Source of the DNA: Rhodobacter flavimaris
GTDB lineage: Bacteria; Pseudomonadota; Alphaproteobacteria; Rhodobacterales; Rhodobacteraceae
Assembly: GCF_021378075.1 (NCBI RefSeq)
Contig: NZ_JAJUOS010000013.1
Location: 33,644-97,643 of the forward strand
Direction of reading: 5' to 3'
DNA: 64,000 nucleotides
Part shown: piece by piece, positions 1 to 10,123 of the stretch
Numbering within the stretch: the stretch's first letter is position 1
Layout of the letters: the number at the start of each line of letters is the position of its first letter
Made by a program: the position numbers and the translations under genes
The notes under the pieces: model-generated
The model's database searches: none
What the model was told of the DNA's origin: nothing
Seen by the model: the letters and a program-made list of their open reading frames with translations, nothing else

Positions 1-360
1 ATGGCTCAGGAATGGCGATGGGCGTTTCTTTGTTCGAAAACGCATACGACCACTCGCTTCAATGAGGAAAGATGGTAGCAGTGCGTAGACGCCAGCTCGG
101 CCGCGCCGCCAAACGACAACCGAACCTGCCCAGACCCGGTTTCAGAGCGTGCAGCTCTGGGAGAGCCTGGCGATCGAAAACGTCGAAAGCGCGACCTCCA
201 ACCCGGTCGAAACCTTGGCAATAGTTTCTCTAATGCCAAGCCGATGAACATTCTCCTTTGCGGGAGAGATGGCATTCCCGTTAGCTGAACGGACCAAGAT
301 TGCGCGCGGCACCGTCAAGAGAAAGCGGTGCAGACCGCGGTTCAGCCAGGAGACCACGAC
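1..360. other. Intergenic region at left edge, no gene recognised
   Basis: No reading frame here on either strand resembles a protein family I know, and the open frames lack a plausible ribosome site. The last 20 bases hold a CAGGAGA ribosome site for the DapA-like gene at 361, so the promoter of that operon should lie here. I could not pick out a convincing -35/-10 pair. The stretch may also be the remnant of a decayed neighbour outside the window. Confidence 0.5.
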
Positions 361-1278
361 ATGACGCCAAGACTGGTGTTGGAGGGTATTTATACCCCGG
401 TAATCACGCCCTTTTCCGCCGACGGGGAGATCGACTATGACGCGCTCGCTGCGCTGGTCGAGACGCTGATCGAGGCGGGGGTTCACGGCCTCATTTCAGG
501 TGGCTCGACCGGCGAGAACTACGCCGAGACTGTCGAAGAACGTCTTGCGCTCGCACGGTTCATCACAGAGCGCGCCAATGGTCGGGTGCCGGTGATCGTG
601 GGCACGGGCGCGATGCGCACGCCAGATTCCATCGCACTTGCCGTCGGCGCGCGCGAGATGGGCGCCGATGCGATCTTGCTCGGGACACCGCCCTACTCGG
701 TGCCGACCGAGCGTGAGAACGCGCTGAACGCCCTTGCGATCGACCGTGCCGCGGACATGCCGATCATTCTTTACAATTACCCGGGCCGCATGAGCGTCGA
801 GATGGGCCGCGAGTTCCTCGATCGCGTGGGACGGTCGCGCAACGTCATCGGCATCAAGGAAAGCTCGGGCGACATCAACAGGGTGCACCTGCTGGCCCGG
901 GACTATCCGCATATCCAGATGTCCTGCGGCATGGATGATCAGGCGCTGGAGTTCTTCGCCTGGGGTGCGCGGAGCTGGATCTGCGCCGGTTCGAACTTCC
1001 TGCCCGAAGAGCACATCTATCTTTACGAGACCTGCGTCGTGAAGGGCGATTTCGCCACCGGGCGCCGTATCATGTCGGCGATGCTGCCCCTGATGCGGGT
1101 GCTCGAGCAGGGCGGCAAGTTCATTCAATGCGTCAAGCATGGGGTCGAAACCACGGGCCTCTATGCCGGGCCGATGCGCCCGCCGCTCAAGGGTCTCAAC
1201 AAGGACGACAAGCGCGAACTCGAACAGGTGATCCGCACGCTCAAACTGGCCGTGGCGGCGATCAAGGAAGGGAACTGA
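361..1278 (+). CDS. Dihydrodipicolinate synthase (DapA)-family lyase/aldolase
   Basis: A 305-residue class I aldolase-fold enzyme. The family forms a Schiff base between a lysine and a keto acid. Visible hallmarks are the substrate loop GGSTGEN near residue 50 (DapA itself usually has GTTGE), the catalytic tyrosine in YNYPGR and the Schiff-base lysine in GIKESSGD. The ATG at 361 is preceded by CAGGAGA at good spacing; an in-frame GTG at 328 is less likely. It is first in a run with an aldehyde dehydrogenase two bases downstream and an FAD oxidase, so I infer a catabolic keto-acid lyase or deaminase rather than lysine biosynthesis. DapA-fold deaminases act this way in hydroxyproline breakdown. 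The substrate is unknown. Confidence 0.85.
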   Translation: MTPRLVLEGIYTPVITPFSADGEIDYDALAALVETLIEAGVHGLISGGSTGENYAETVEERLALARFITERANGRVPVIVGTGAMRTPDSIALAVGAREMGADAILLGTPPYSVPTERENALNALAIDRAADMPIILYNYPGRMSVEMGREFLDRVGRSRNVIGIKESSGDINRVHLLARDYPHIQMSCGMDDQALEFFAWGARSWICAGSNFLPEEHIYLYETCVVKGDFATGRRIMSAMLPLMRVLEQGGKFIQCVKHGVETTGLYAGPMRPPLKGLNKDDKRELEQVIRTLKLAVAAIKEGN

Positions 1279-1280
1279 CC

Positions 1281-2789
1281 ATGGCTGATCTGCTTACCCG
1301 CGAGGAATACCAGGCGATTGCCGCCGTGCTGGACCTGCCCACCAATGCCTTTATCGACGGGACTTTCCGTCCGGCCGCCTCTGGCAAGACCTTCACCTCG
1401 AAGAACCCGGCCACCGGCACGGTGCTGTGCGAAATCGCCGCCTGTGGTTCTGCCGATGTCGATTTCGCGGTCGCGAAGGCGCGCGAGGCGTTCGAGGATG
1501 GGCGCTGGTCAAAGCGCCACCCCGCCGAGCGTAAGGACGTGCTGATCCGCCTGTGCAAGCTGATGACGCGCAACGCGCGCGAACTGGCCGTGATGGAAAG
1601 CATCGATTCCGGCAAGACCATCTACGACTGCGAAACCGTGGACGTGCCCGAGGCAATCCATGTGATCAAGTGGCACGCCGAGTTGATCGACAAGATCTAC
1701 GATCAGGTCGCGCCGGCCTCGGACAACCATATCGCAATGATCGTGCGTGAGCCGGTCGGTGTCGTGGGCCTTGTGCTTCCCTGGAACTTTCCGCTTCTGA
1801 TGCTGGCCTGGAAGATCGGCCCGGCGCTTGCGGCGGGTTGCTCGGTCGTCGTCAAACCGGCGGCGGAAACGACCCTGACGGCCTTGCGGCTGGCCGAGCT
1901 TGCGCATGAGGCGGGCGTGCCGCGTGGCGTGTTCAACGTGGTGCCGGGCTCGGGCGCAGAAGTCGGTGAGCCGCTCGGCTGTCATCCCGACGTGGACATG
2001 GTCTCCTTCACCGGCTCGACCGTGACGGGCCGCCGCTTCCTGCATTATTCGGCCGATAGCAATCTGAAGGAAGTGGTGCTGGAACTGGGCGGCAAGAACC
2101 CCTGCATCGTGCTGGACGATGCCGAGGATCTGGACGCCGTGGCGGCGCATGTCGTCAATGGCGCGTTCTGGAACATGGGCGAAAACTGCTCGGCTGCGTC
2201 CCGGCTGATCGTTCAGAAGGGTATCAAGGCGGCGTTGCTGGATCGCGTCAAGGCGCATGCCCGCGAATGGGACGTGGGCGATCCGCTCGACCCGCAGGTG
2301 CGGGTGGGCGCATTGGTTTCGCCTGCTCATTTCAAGAAGGTCTGCTCTTACCTCGAAGAGGCGAAGGGCGAAAAGATCCATCTGGGCGGCAAGGTAGTCG
2401 CAGAGGGTTTCGTTGAACCGACAATCGCCGAAGTGAATTCGCCCGTTGCCAAACTTGCGGTCGAAGAGATTTTTGGCCCGATCCTGACGGTCATCGAGGT
2501 GGCAAGCTTCGACGAGGCCATCGCGATCGCGAACGACACTGAATACGGGCTTGCGGCCTCGATCTTCACCGCCAATGGCAAGCGCGCACTACGCGGTGCG
2601 CGGGCGCTGCGGGCTGGCACCGTCGCGGTGAACAGCTTTGGCGAAGGCGACATCACCACGCCCTTCGGCGGCTACAAGCAATCGGGTTTTGGTGGACGGG
2701 ACAATTCGATCCATGCGCATGATCAATATACTCAGATCAAGACGATCTGGCTGGATCTGACCGACCACGCAGACGACTGCGTCGACTGA
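1281..2789 (+). CDS. NAD(P)-dependent aldehyde dehydrogenase, PuuC/BetB-like
   Basis: A 502-residue aldehyde dehydrogenase of normal length. Visible are the oxyanion asparagine in PWNFPLL, the cofactor region VVKPAAETTLTA, the FTGSTVTGR glycine motif, the general base in LELGGKNP, the catalytic cysteine in GENCSAASR and the EEIFGPI motif. The start at 1281 has GGAAGGG upstream and lies 2 bases after the DapA-like stop, so the two are translationally coupled. Closest recalled relatives are gamma-glutamyl-gamma-aminobutyraldehyde and betaine aldehyde dehydrogenases. With the FAD oxidase downstream it probably oxidises an aldehyde made by amine oxidation. The substrate is inferred from context only. 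Confidence 0.9.
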   Translation: MADLLTREEYQAIAAVLDLPTNAFIDGTFRPAASGKTFTSKNPATGTVLCEIAACGSADVDFAVAKAREAFEDGRWSKRHPAERKDVLIRLCKLMTRNARELAVMESIDSGKTIYDCETVDVPEAIHVIKWHAELIDKIYDQVAPASDNHIAMIVREPVGVVGLVLPWNFPLLMLAWKIGPALAAGCSVVVKPAAETTLTALRLAELAHEAGVPRGVFNVVPGSGAEVGEPLGCHPDVDMVSFTGSTVTGRRFLHYSADSNLKEVVLELGGKNPCIVLDDAEDLDAVAAHVVNGAFWNMGENCSAASRLIVQKGIKAALLDRVKAHAREWDVGDPLDPQVRVGALVSPAHFKKVCSYLEEAKGEKIHLGGKVVAEGFVEPTIAEVNSPVAKLAVEEIFGPILTVIEVASFDEAIAIANDTEYGLAASIFTANGKRALRGARALRAGTVAVNSFGEGDITTPFGGYKQSGFGGRDNSIHAHDQYTQIKTIWLDLTDHADDCVD

Positions 2790-2803
2790 ACCCGGAGGGT
2801 GCG

Positions 2804-4150
2804 ATGAGCCGACACGACGCAAGACGTCAGCCGCAGTTCACAGGCCCGGCGGGATGGGCGGATCTCTTGCCCGCCGAAGCTTCGCGCCCGGTGCTGGAGG
2901 GGCAAAACGGTTGCGATATCGCCATTACCGGGGCCGGCTATGCCGGCCTCTCGGCGGCCCGCAAGCTCAAGCAGATAGACCCGGCGCTCGACGTGGTCGT
3001 GCTGGACGCGGCGCGGCTTGGTGAGGGGGGCACGGGGCGCAACTCGGGCTTCATGATCGACCTACCGCATGAACTGACCGCCTCGGGCTACGAGGGCGGC
3101 GGCGAAACGCGGGACCGGCAACTGACGCGATTGAACCGGCAGGCAATCGACTTCGCCGCGCAGACGGTCGAAGAGTTTGCGATCCCGGAGGGGTTCTTCC
3201 AACGGGTCGGCAAGGTGAATGGAGCGGGCTCCGACGTCGGCATGGCCGCGAACCACGCCTATGCAGAGCATCTGCGCAGCCTTGGGGAAGCGTTCGAGTT
3301 GCTTGACGCGCGCGCAATGCGCGAGTTGACCGGAAGCGACTATTACCACGGCGGCCTTCATACGCCGGGTACGGCGCTGATCCAGCCCGCGGGCTATGCG
3401 CGCGGACTGGCCAAGGGGCTCGAACGCGCAGGCGTGCGGATTTTCGAGCGTTCAGGCGTGACCCGGATCGAAAGTGACGCCTCGGGTTGGCGCCTTGCGA
3501 CCGAGCGCGGTAGCCTGCGTGCCCAGCGGGTGATCCTCGCCAATAACGGCCATCTTGAGAGCTTCGGTTTTGCCCGAGGGCGCTTGATGCATATCATGCT
3601 CAATGCCTGCATGACGGCAGAACTGACAGCCGACCAGATCCGCACGCTTGGCGGGTCGGAAAGCTGGGGCATAACGCCGGCAGATCCCATGGGCACCACG
3701 GTGCGCCGCATTGGCCCCGGACAGGGCGGAAACCGCATCGTGATCCGCCAGGGCAGCTATTATCGACCCGAGATGGCAACCAGCGAGGCCGATCTTGCCC
3801 GCGCCGTCCGGAGCATGCGTGAAAAGTTCGAGGCGCGCTTCCCGATGCTGAAGGCCGTGCCCTTTGAATACGCCTGGTCGGGTCATCTTTGCCTGTCGCG
3901 CAACGCCGCATCGGTGATGCGCGAGCTCGAACCCGGCCTGTTTGCGGCATGTGTTCAGAATGGTCTTGGCACGGTTCGCGGAACGCTGTCGGGCATCGGC
4001 GCCGCCGAACTGGCCTGCGGTCAGCAAAGCGAGATCACTCGCTACTTTGCTGCCGAGGCCGAACCCGCGCGCCTGCCGCCGCATCCGTTCGACACGATCG
4101 GGGCGAATGCGTATCTTCGGTTCAAGGAATGGCAATCGCGCCGCGAATGA
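2804..4150 (+). CDS. FAD-dependent amine oxidoreductase (DAO family, PuuB-like)
   Basis: A 448-residue flavoprotein of the D-amino-acid oxidase (DAO) family. The N-terminal dinucleotide fold reads ITGAGYAGLSAARKL near residue 45, followed by an FAD motif around GGTGRNSGFM. A second conserved patch, SGHLCLSRNA, and a C-terminal VQNGLGTVRGTLSG segment match gamma-glutamylputrescine oxidase and related N-substituted amine oxidases. The ATG at 2804 follows CGGAGGG by 7 bases and lies 14 bases after the dehydrogenase stop. Presumed reaction: oxidation of a secondary or primary amine carbon, giving an aldehyde or imine for the upstream enzymes. The substrate is not determined. Confidence 0.87.
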   Translation: MSRHDARRQPQFTGPAGWADLLPAEASRPVLEGQNGCDIAITGAGYAGLSAARKLKQIDPALDVVVLDAARLGEGGTGRNSGFMIDLPHELTASGYEGGGETRDRQLTRLNRQAIDFAAQTVEEFAIPEGFFQRVGKVNGAGSDVGMAANHAYAEHLRSLGEAFELLDARAMRELTGSDYYHGGLHTPGTALIQPAGYARGLAKGLERAGVRIFERSGVTRIESDASGWRLATERGSLRAQRVILANNGHLESFGFARGRLMHIMLNACMTAELTADQIRTLGGSESWGITPADPMGTTVRRIGPGQGGNRIVIRQGSYYRPEMATSEADLARAVRSMREKFEARFPMLKAVPFEYAWSGHLCLSRNAASVMRELEPGLFAACVQNGLGTVRGTLSGIGAAELACGQQSEITRYFAAEAEPARLPPHPFDTIGANAYLRFKEWQSRRE

Positions 4151-4169
4151 TCGCGGGACGGGAGGGAAC

Positions 4170-5123
4170 ATGCCGCCGATCATCAGACGTCGCCATCTGC
4201 CCTCTCTGGGGTCCTTTGCCACATTCGAAGTAGCCGCCAAGCATATGAGCTTCACGCTTGCCGCGCGCGAGTTGCATGTGACCCAAGGCGCAGTAAGCCA
4301 ACAGATCCGTCTGCTTGAAACCGCGCTTGAAACGCCGCTGTTTATTCGAAAGCACAATGCACTGGAACTGACCGAGGCAGGCAAGGCGCTGCAGGATTCC
4401 GTGACGGCCGGGCTCGATACGATCACGGCTGGCGTTGCTGCGATCTCGGGCGGGGATGAACCACAGGTCGTGACGATTTCGGCGACGGACGGGATGGCGC
4501 GGTTCTGGCTTGCCCCGCTCATTCGGTCGTTCCGCGACGAGCACCCCGACGTCGGTTTCGTCGTTCTGGCGTCAGATGCGGATGACACGCTGCGCAACTA
4601 CGCCCAGGTCGATGTCGCGATCCTATGCGGAAATGAGCGGTGCGAGGTCGGAGAAGAGCTGCACTTCCTCTTTCCCGAGGTCGCCCAACCGGTCTGCAGC
4701 CCCGACTACCTGAAAGCCTACGGCCCGTTTTCAAGCGCGGAAGGCCTGAACGACGCCAACCTCATGCATCTGCATGACAGCCACTGGAGCGCGGATGCGA
4801 TCGGCTGGCAGCCGCTTGGCTGGGCCGAGTGGTTCCGGGCGCAGGGCGCGGCATGGGCCAAGGCGCCCTCAAGCCTGACGACCAACAAGGTTGGCCTCTT
4901 GATGGAGGCCGCGCTCGCCGGAGAGGGCGTGATGCTTGGCTGGCATCACATGCTGGGTCGCCATCTTGCGGATGGCTCACTGGTCTTTGCGCATCCCGCG
5001 ACGATCACCGTCGGTCGCGGCAACTTTCTGAACTATCGCAAAGGCGCGCTGAGGCGCCCGGCTGTGTCACGCTTTGTCACCCACCTGCTCGACTCGCTTG
5101 GGCGCGCGCCACAGCCGGAATAG
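4170..5123 (+). CDS. LysR-family transcriptional regulator, GcvA-like
   Basis: A 317-residue LysR protein. The winged helix-turn-helix occupies roughly residues 8-67 (LGSFATFEVAAKHMSF then QGAVSQQIRLLE), followed by a periplasmic-binding-like effector domain with the GcvA-type pattern of cysteines (ILCGNE, QPVCSPDYL). The ATG at 4170 has GGAGGG directly upstream. An upstream extension of this frame back to 3942 runs through the FAD oxidase gene and is rejected. It lies 19 bases after the oxidase on the same strand and most likely controls this catabolic operon and the importer downstream. The effector is unknown. Confidence 0.88.
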   Translation: MPPIIRRRHLPSLGSFATFEVAAKHMSFTLAARELHVTQGAVSQQIRLLETALETPLFIRKHNALELTEAGKALQDSVTAGLDTITAGVAAISGGDEPQVVTISATDGMARFWLAPLIRSFRDEHPDVGFVVLASDADDTLRNYAQVDVAILCGNERCEVGEELHFLFPEVAQPVCSPDYLKAYGPFSSAEGLNDANLMHLHDSHWSADAIGWQPLGWAEWFRAQGAAWAKAPSSLTTNKVGLLMEAALAGEGVMLGWHHMLGRHLADGSLVFAHPATITVGRGNFLNYRKGALRRPAVSRFVTHLLDSLGRAPQPE

Positions 5124-5311
5124 TGCCCGACCCGGCCTTGCGCACGGTTTGACGCAGTTTTCCTAATGCCTCACCGGACGAAATTCTGGTTTGCCGCGTT
5201 GCTGGCTGCGCAGCGATACTTGAGAAATTCCGGGACACGGGGACTCGCACCTTCAGCGAGAAGCGTTCCGGATCGGGAGAAAAGACAGCGGTTTTCAGAC
5301 CTCGGAAGCGC

Positions 5312-5330
5312 CGCCGCAGGCTCTGCGGCG
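5312..5330. promoter_or_regulatory. GC-rich hairpin in leader of betaine-type binding protein gene
   Basis: Arms CGCCGCAG and CTGCGGCG with a 3-base loop form a perfect 8 bp stem, 62 bases before the binding-protein ATG at 5392. There is no T tract, so it is not a standard terminator of the LysR gene. It may be part of the 5' leader or an mRNA-protecting stem. Confidence 0.45.
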
Positions 5331-5391
5331 AGTGAAGGCGCATGTCAGCGCTATGGCGACCGCCTGTCTATGAACAACAGTGGAGAGACGA

Positions 5392-6243
5392 ATGCGGAAA
5401 TTCCTGAATGCGATCTGCGCGGCGGGCGTGGCTGTTGCCTTTGGTGGCATGGCCCAAGCTCAGGAAAAGGTGATCCAGATGGGCACCATGTCCTGGGAAG
5501 ACCTGACGCCGATCACCGGCATCACCAAGAAGGTGCTCGAAGACAAGGGCTACACGGTCGAGGTAACCGAGTTTTCCGAATGGGGCATCGCCTATGCGGC
5601 GCTGACCCGTGGTGACATCGACATCATGGCCTCGCAGACCGACTATGTCGCCCATGACTACTGGGTGAAGAACATGAATGCGCTGGAGAAAATCTCTCCG
5701 GTTTCACACGGGCTTTATCAGGCCTTCGCCGTGCCCTCCTATGTCGATATTACCAGCATCGAAGACCTGAATTCCAATGCCGACAAGTTCGGCGGCAAGA
5801 TTATTGGGATCGAGCCGGGATCGGGCCTGATGCGGGATGCCGCGACTGCCGTGGACGAATACGGCCTGGACCTCGAACTCGTCGAGGGTTCGACCGGTGC
5901 GATGACCGCCGCGCTGAAATCGGCGTCGGATCGCCAGGAATGGATCGCCGTCACCGTCTGGCAACCCTCGTGGATGATGCAGAAGTTCGACCTGAAATTC
6001 CTGGCCGATCCGAAAGGCATCTTCCCCGGCGCACAAAGCTACTACTGGATTGGCACCAAGGGCTTCTCCGAGGCCAACCCGGCTGCGCGGGAAGCGATCG
6101 CCAGCGTTTATGTGCCGCTTGAGAATATCACCGCGATCAACTCGGCGGTGAATGACGGCAAGACGATGGACGAAGCCGTTGCCGCCTGGGTGGGCGCCAA
6201 CGCCGACCTGATTAGCCGCTGGGAAGACATCAAGAGCGAATGA
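5392..6243 (+). CDS. Glycine betaine/quaternary amine-type ABC substrate-binding protein (OpuAC family)
   Basis: A 283-residue periplasmic binding protein. It opens with a signal peptide (basic MRKF, hydrophobic core, cleavage after AQAQ near residue 24), then an OpuAC/ProX fold with several tryptophans (SEWGIAYAAL, VTVWQPSWMM, YYWIGTKGF) that could form the aromatic cage for a quaternary ammonium group. The ATG at 5392 has GGAGAG upstream and keeps a clean signal sequence; a GTG at 5380 is less likely. It is followed by the ATPase and two permeases. The ligand could be glycine betaine, proline betaine, carnitine or another methylated amine. Confidence 0.88.
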   Translation: MRKFLNAICAAGVAVAFGGMAQAQEKVIQMGTMSWEDLTPITGITKKVLEDKGYTVEVTEFSEWGIAYAALTRGDIDIMASQTDYVAHDYWVKNMNALEKISPVSHGLYQAFAVPSYVDITSIEDLNSNADKFGGKIIGIEPGSGLMRDAATAVDEYGLDLELVEGSTGAMTAALKSASDRQEWIAVTVWQPSWMMQKFDLKFLADPKGIFPGAQSYYWIGTKGFSEANPAAREAIASVYVPLENITAINSAVNDGKTMDEAVAAWVGANADLISRWEDIKSE

Positions 6244-6252
6244 AACACCAGC

Positions 6253-6275
6253 CGGCCCGGCATCGCACCGGGCCG
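6253..6275. promoter_or_regulatory. Intercistronic hairpin between binding-protein and ATPase genes
   Basis: A perfect 8 bp inverted repeat (CGGCCCGG and CCGGGCCG, 7-base loop) starts 10 bases after the binding-protein stop. There is no T tract. Such stems after binding-protein genes commonly protect the upstream mRNA and lower expression of the following transporter genes; that role is inferred here. Confidence 0.6.
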
Positions 6276-6310
6276 ACATATTTCAAATGGCCAAGCAAGA
6301 GAGCACCCGA

Positions 6311-7390
<1,080 letters not shown>

Positions 7391-7391
7391 C

Positions 7392-8228
7392 ATGGCCTGG
7401 AAACAACAGATCAAAGCCTTCGATGCCTGGATAGATGCCGGCATGACGTGGATCGGCACCCATGGCAGCGCGGCATTCTCTGCTTTGCGAGGCCTTCTTG
7501 AGGGTGGCTATGACGGACTGCTTTGGCTTTTGCAGCTTCCACCTTGGTGGGTGCTCGGGCTGGCTGTTGGTGGGCTGGCCTGGCGCCTGGTCGGGCGTGG
7601 GTTCGGCGTGATCGCGGCTGCGGGTCTTATCCTTTGCTGGGGGATGGGCCTGTGGCCCGAGACTCTCGAAACACTGGCGCTTGTGCTCTCGGCGACGACG
7701 ATTGCAGTTCTTGTCGGCGGGATCATCGGAGTTGTCGCAGGCTATAGCCCGCGCGTTGCGGGCTTCGTCGATCCGGTGCTTGACCTGATCCAGACCTTGC
7801 CGCCCTATCTTTACCTGCTGCCCGCTATCGCCTTTCTTGGCTACGGGCCAGCCACGGCAATCCTGGCCACGTTCATTGTGGCGGTTCCGCCGACGGTGAA
7901 GCTGACCGCGCTTGGTATCTCGCGCACGCCTAACGAGTTCCTCGAGCTCGGTACGGCCACAGGGGCAAGCGGCTGGCAGACCTTCGTCAAGATCCGTCTG
8001 CCATTTGCTGCGCGCTCGATCATGGCCGGAGTGAACCAAAGCCTGATGATGGCTTTTGGCATGGTCGTGATCGCTGGCATCGTTGGGTCGGGCGGTCTTG
8101 GCGAAACGATCTATGCCTCGGTGCGCACGCTCGACATTGCCAAATCGGTCGACGCGGCCATCGCGATCGTCGTCCTGACCATAGTTCTCGACCGCATCAG
8201 CCAAGCAGCTCAGAAGGAGACCCCCTGA
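7392..8228 (+). CDS. Betaine-type ABC transporter permease 1 (ProW/OpuAB-like)
   Basis: A 278-residue inner-membrane protein with about six hydrophobic segments. The cytoplasmic coupling loop reads ELGTATGASGWQTFVKIRLP near residues 190-210, and a conserved QTLPPYLYLLPAI stretch is shared with ProW. The ATG at 7392 lies 1 base after the ATPase stop. It is one of two different permeases of the system, which probably form a heterodimer; classical ProW is a homodimer. Confidence 0.9.
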   Translation: MAWKQQIKAFDAWIDAGMTWIGTHGSAAFSALRGLLEGGYDGLLWLLQLPPWWVLGLAVGGLAWRLVGRGFGVIAAAGLILCWGMGLWPETLETLALVLSATTIAVLVGGIIGVVAGYSPRVAGFVDPVLDLIQTLPPYLYLLPAIAFLGYGPATAILATFIVAVPPTVKLTALGISRTPNEFLELGTATGASGWQTFVKIRLPFAARSIMAGVNQSLMMAFGMVVIAGIVGSGGLGETIYASVRTLDIAKSVDAAIAIVVLTIVLDRISQAAQKETP

Positions 8229-9055
8229 TGGCCGCCACCACGCCGCTGTTTTCACCGGGCGCATCGATTGCTCAGGCGATCGAATGGCTCAACATTCACG
8301 CACATACGTTCTTTGCCATGATTGGCTGGGCCGTCGAGACCGTTCTGGGCGCCGCCGAGCAGCTTTTGCTCTGGCCCGCACCCTGGCTGCTCTTGGCCGC
8401 AGTCGTTCTGGTAGCGCTACTTGTTTACGGAGTGCGATATGGCGCATTGGCTGCGGCAAGCCTCGGGCTCTGCCTCGCCAGCGGGCTTTGGAAAGAAGCG
8501 ATGCAGACCATCGCGCTCGTGAGTGTCTCGGTTACGGTTTCTGTCTTGATTGCCTTCCCGATGGGCATCTGGGCCGCGCGCAAACCGCGCGCTGAGGCCG
8601 TCCTTCGCCCGGTGCTGGACATCATGCAGACGGTGCCGCCATGGGTTTACCTGATCCCGGCGGTCATGATTTTCAGCCTTGGCAAGGTGCCCGCGCTGAT
8701 CGCGACCGTCGTCTATGGCATCCCGCCCATGCTCCGCATCACGACGCTGGCGTTCAAGGAAGTGCCGCGTGAGCTGATCGAACTCGGGCAGGCGTCCGGA
8801 GCGGGGTTCTGGCAGGTTCTCGGCAAGCTGGAAATTCCCGCCGCGCGCAAGACGCTTCTGGTAGGGTTGAACCAGACGATCCTGCTTTCGCTTGCCATGG
8901 TCGTGCTGGCGGGGCTGGTCGGTGCTGGCGGCCTTGGCGCCGAGGTGACGCGCGGGCTAACGCGGATGGAGATGGGGCTCGGGCTGCGCGCGGGTCTTTC
9001 CATCGTGGCGGTAGCAATCTTGCTCGATCGTCTGTCGCGCCGCGCGCTGGGGTGA
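8228..9055 (+). CDS. Betaine-type ABC transporter permease 2 (ProW/OpuAB-like)
   Basis: A 275-residue permease paralogous to the one just upstream, with about six membrane segments, the QTVPPWVYLIPAV motif and a coupling loop ELGQASGAGFWQVLGKLEIP. The start shares one base with the upstream stop (TGATG), so translation is coupled. It completes an importer of one binding protein, one ATPase and two permeases. Confidence 0.9.
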   Translation: MAATTPLFSPGASIAQAIEWLNIHAHTFFAMIGWAVETVLGAAEQLLLWPAPWLLLAAVVLVALLVYGVRYGALAAASLGLCLASGLWKEAMQTIALVSVSVTVSVLIAFPMGIWAARKPRAEAVLRPVLDIMQTVPPWVYLIPAVMIFSLGKVPALIATVVYGIPPMLRITTLAFKEVPRELIELGQASGAGFWQVLGKLEIPAARKTLLVGLNQTILLSLAMVVLAGLVGAGGLGAEVTRGLTRMEMGLGLRAGLSIVAVAILLDRLSRRALG

Positions 9056-9070
9056 TAAGGGGGGATAATT

Positions 9071-10123
9071 ATGCTCGACAGGGTCAGTAAAGGCATGGAA
9101 CCCAGCGAACCTCTCGTCCCCGCAGGTGCGGCCTACTATCCGGTGCCCGCTGCCAGCCCCACGCGGTCCTATGCGTTTATCCTTGTTCCGGGTTTTACCC
9201 TCCTGGCATTCAGTTCGGCGGTGGAGCCATTGCGCATCGCCAATCAACTCTCTCAGCAGCCGCTCTATCGCTGGCGGCTGATGTCGGAAGGGGGAACGCC
9301 TGTCACAAGTTCCTCGGGCATTTCGGTCTGTGTCGATGGGACTCTGGAGTCTATGGAACGAGAGACCCGCGCGTTCGTCTGCGCCGGCAACCCAGCCGCG
9401 GCGGCCGCATCCCCCAAGGTCGTGACGGCGATTCAGCGCCATGCCCGTTTCGGCGGCGCGGTGGGCGGCATCTGCACCGGCGCTGTGGCCTTGGCCGAGG
9501 CGGGGCTGCTGGCGGATCATCCCTTCACATTGCACTGGGAAAACCAACCCGCCTTTAGCGAGGATTATCCGATGCTATGCCCCACCGCGAACCGTTTTGA
9601 GGTATCGGGGCGCGTGATGACCTGCGGCGGCGGCGCTGCCGCCACGGATATGATGCTTTCACTTATCGCGGAGGATCACGGGGCCGACTTTGCCGCGATG
9701 GTCTCAGAAATGTGCCTGCGCAAGGTGATGATGGGCATCGAGAAGGAACAGCGCAGCTCCTTGTCGGTCATGATCCGTTCGCGAAATCCGGGCTTGTTGC
9801 GTGTCGTCAATCTCATGAACGATCACATTGAAGACCCCCTCACCCTCGACGATCTGGCGCGCGTCGCGGGCTTTTCGCGCCGGCATGTCGAGCGAATGTT
9901 CGTCGCGGTTCTCGGTCAATCGCCTGGCGACTACTATCGAGGCATCCGGCTCGATCGGGGACGCAATCTGCTTTCTACGACGGATATGAGCCTTCTCGAG
10001 GTGGCAATGGCCTGCGGCTTCGGATCGGTCGCCCATTTCTCCAAGAGCTTCAAGGCGCGCTTTGGTGTGGCTCCGACGAAATTCAATTACCGGCTCGGCG
10101 CAAGTCGCCGAGTTCAGAATTGA
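9071..10123 (+). CDS. GlxA-family (DJ-1/PfpI plus AraC HTH) transcriptional regulator
   Basis: A 350-residue regulator. Residues about 30-200 form a DJ-1/PfpI-like domain, with the nucleophile-elbow cysteine in GGICTGA. Residues about 235-335 form an AraC double helix-turn-helix (LTLDDLARVAGFSRRHVERMF, then SLLEVAMACGFGSVAHFSKSF). The architecture matches GbdR/ArgR/CdhR regulators that sense betaine, arginine or carnitine. A GGGGGG tract lies just before the ATG at 9071. It is 15 bases after the second permease and likely responds to the imported amine or its product. Confidence 0.87.
   Translation: MLDRVSKGMEPSEPLVPAGAAYYPVPAASPTRSYAFILVPGFTLLAFSSAVEPLRIANQLSQQPLYRWRLMSEGGTPVTSSSGISVCVDGTLESMERETRAFVCAGNPAAAAASPKVVTAIQRHARFGGAVGGICTGAVALAEAGLLADHPFTLHWENQPAFSEDYPMLCPTANRFEVSGRVMTCGGGAAATDMMLSLIAEDHGADFAAMVSEMCLRKVMMGIEKEQRSSLSVMIRSRNPGLLRVVNLMNDHIEDPLTLDDLARVAGFSRRHVERMFVAVLGQSPGDYYRGIRLDRGRNLLSTTDMSLLEVAMACGFGSVAHFSKSFKARFGVAPTKFNYRLGASRRVQN

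Noticed and set aside
361..1278. Naming the first gene dapA (lysine biosynthesis)
   Set aside because: The substrate loop differs from DapA and the neighbours are catabolic enzymes and an importer.
3942..4169. An N-terminal extension of the LysR regulator
   Set aside because: It would overlap the FAD oxidase gene. The ATG at 4170 has a good ribosome site and begins at the usual distance from the HTH.
5312..5330. Hairpin as a terminator of the LysR gene
   Set aside because: It lacks a T tract and lies almost 190 bases past the stop, much closer to the next start.
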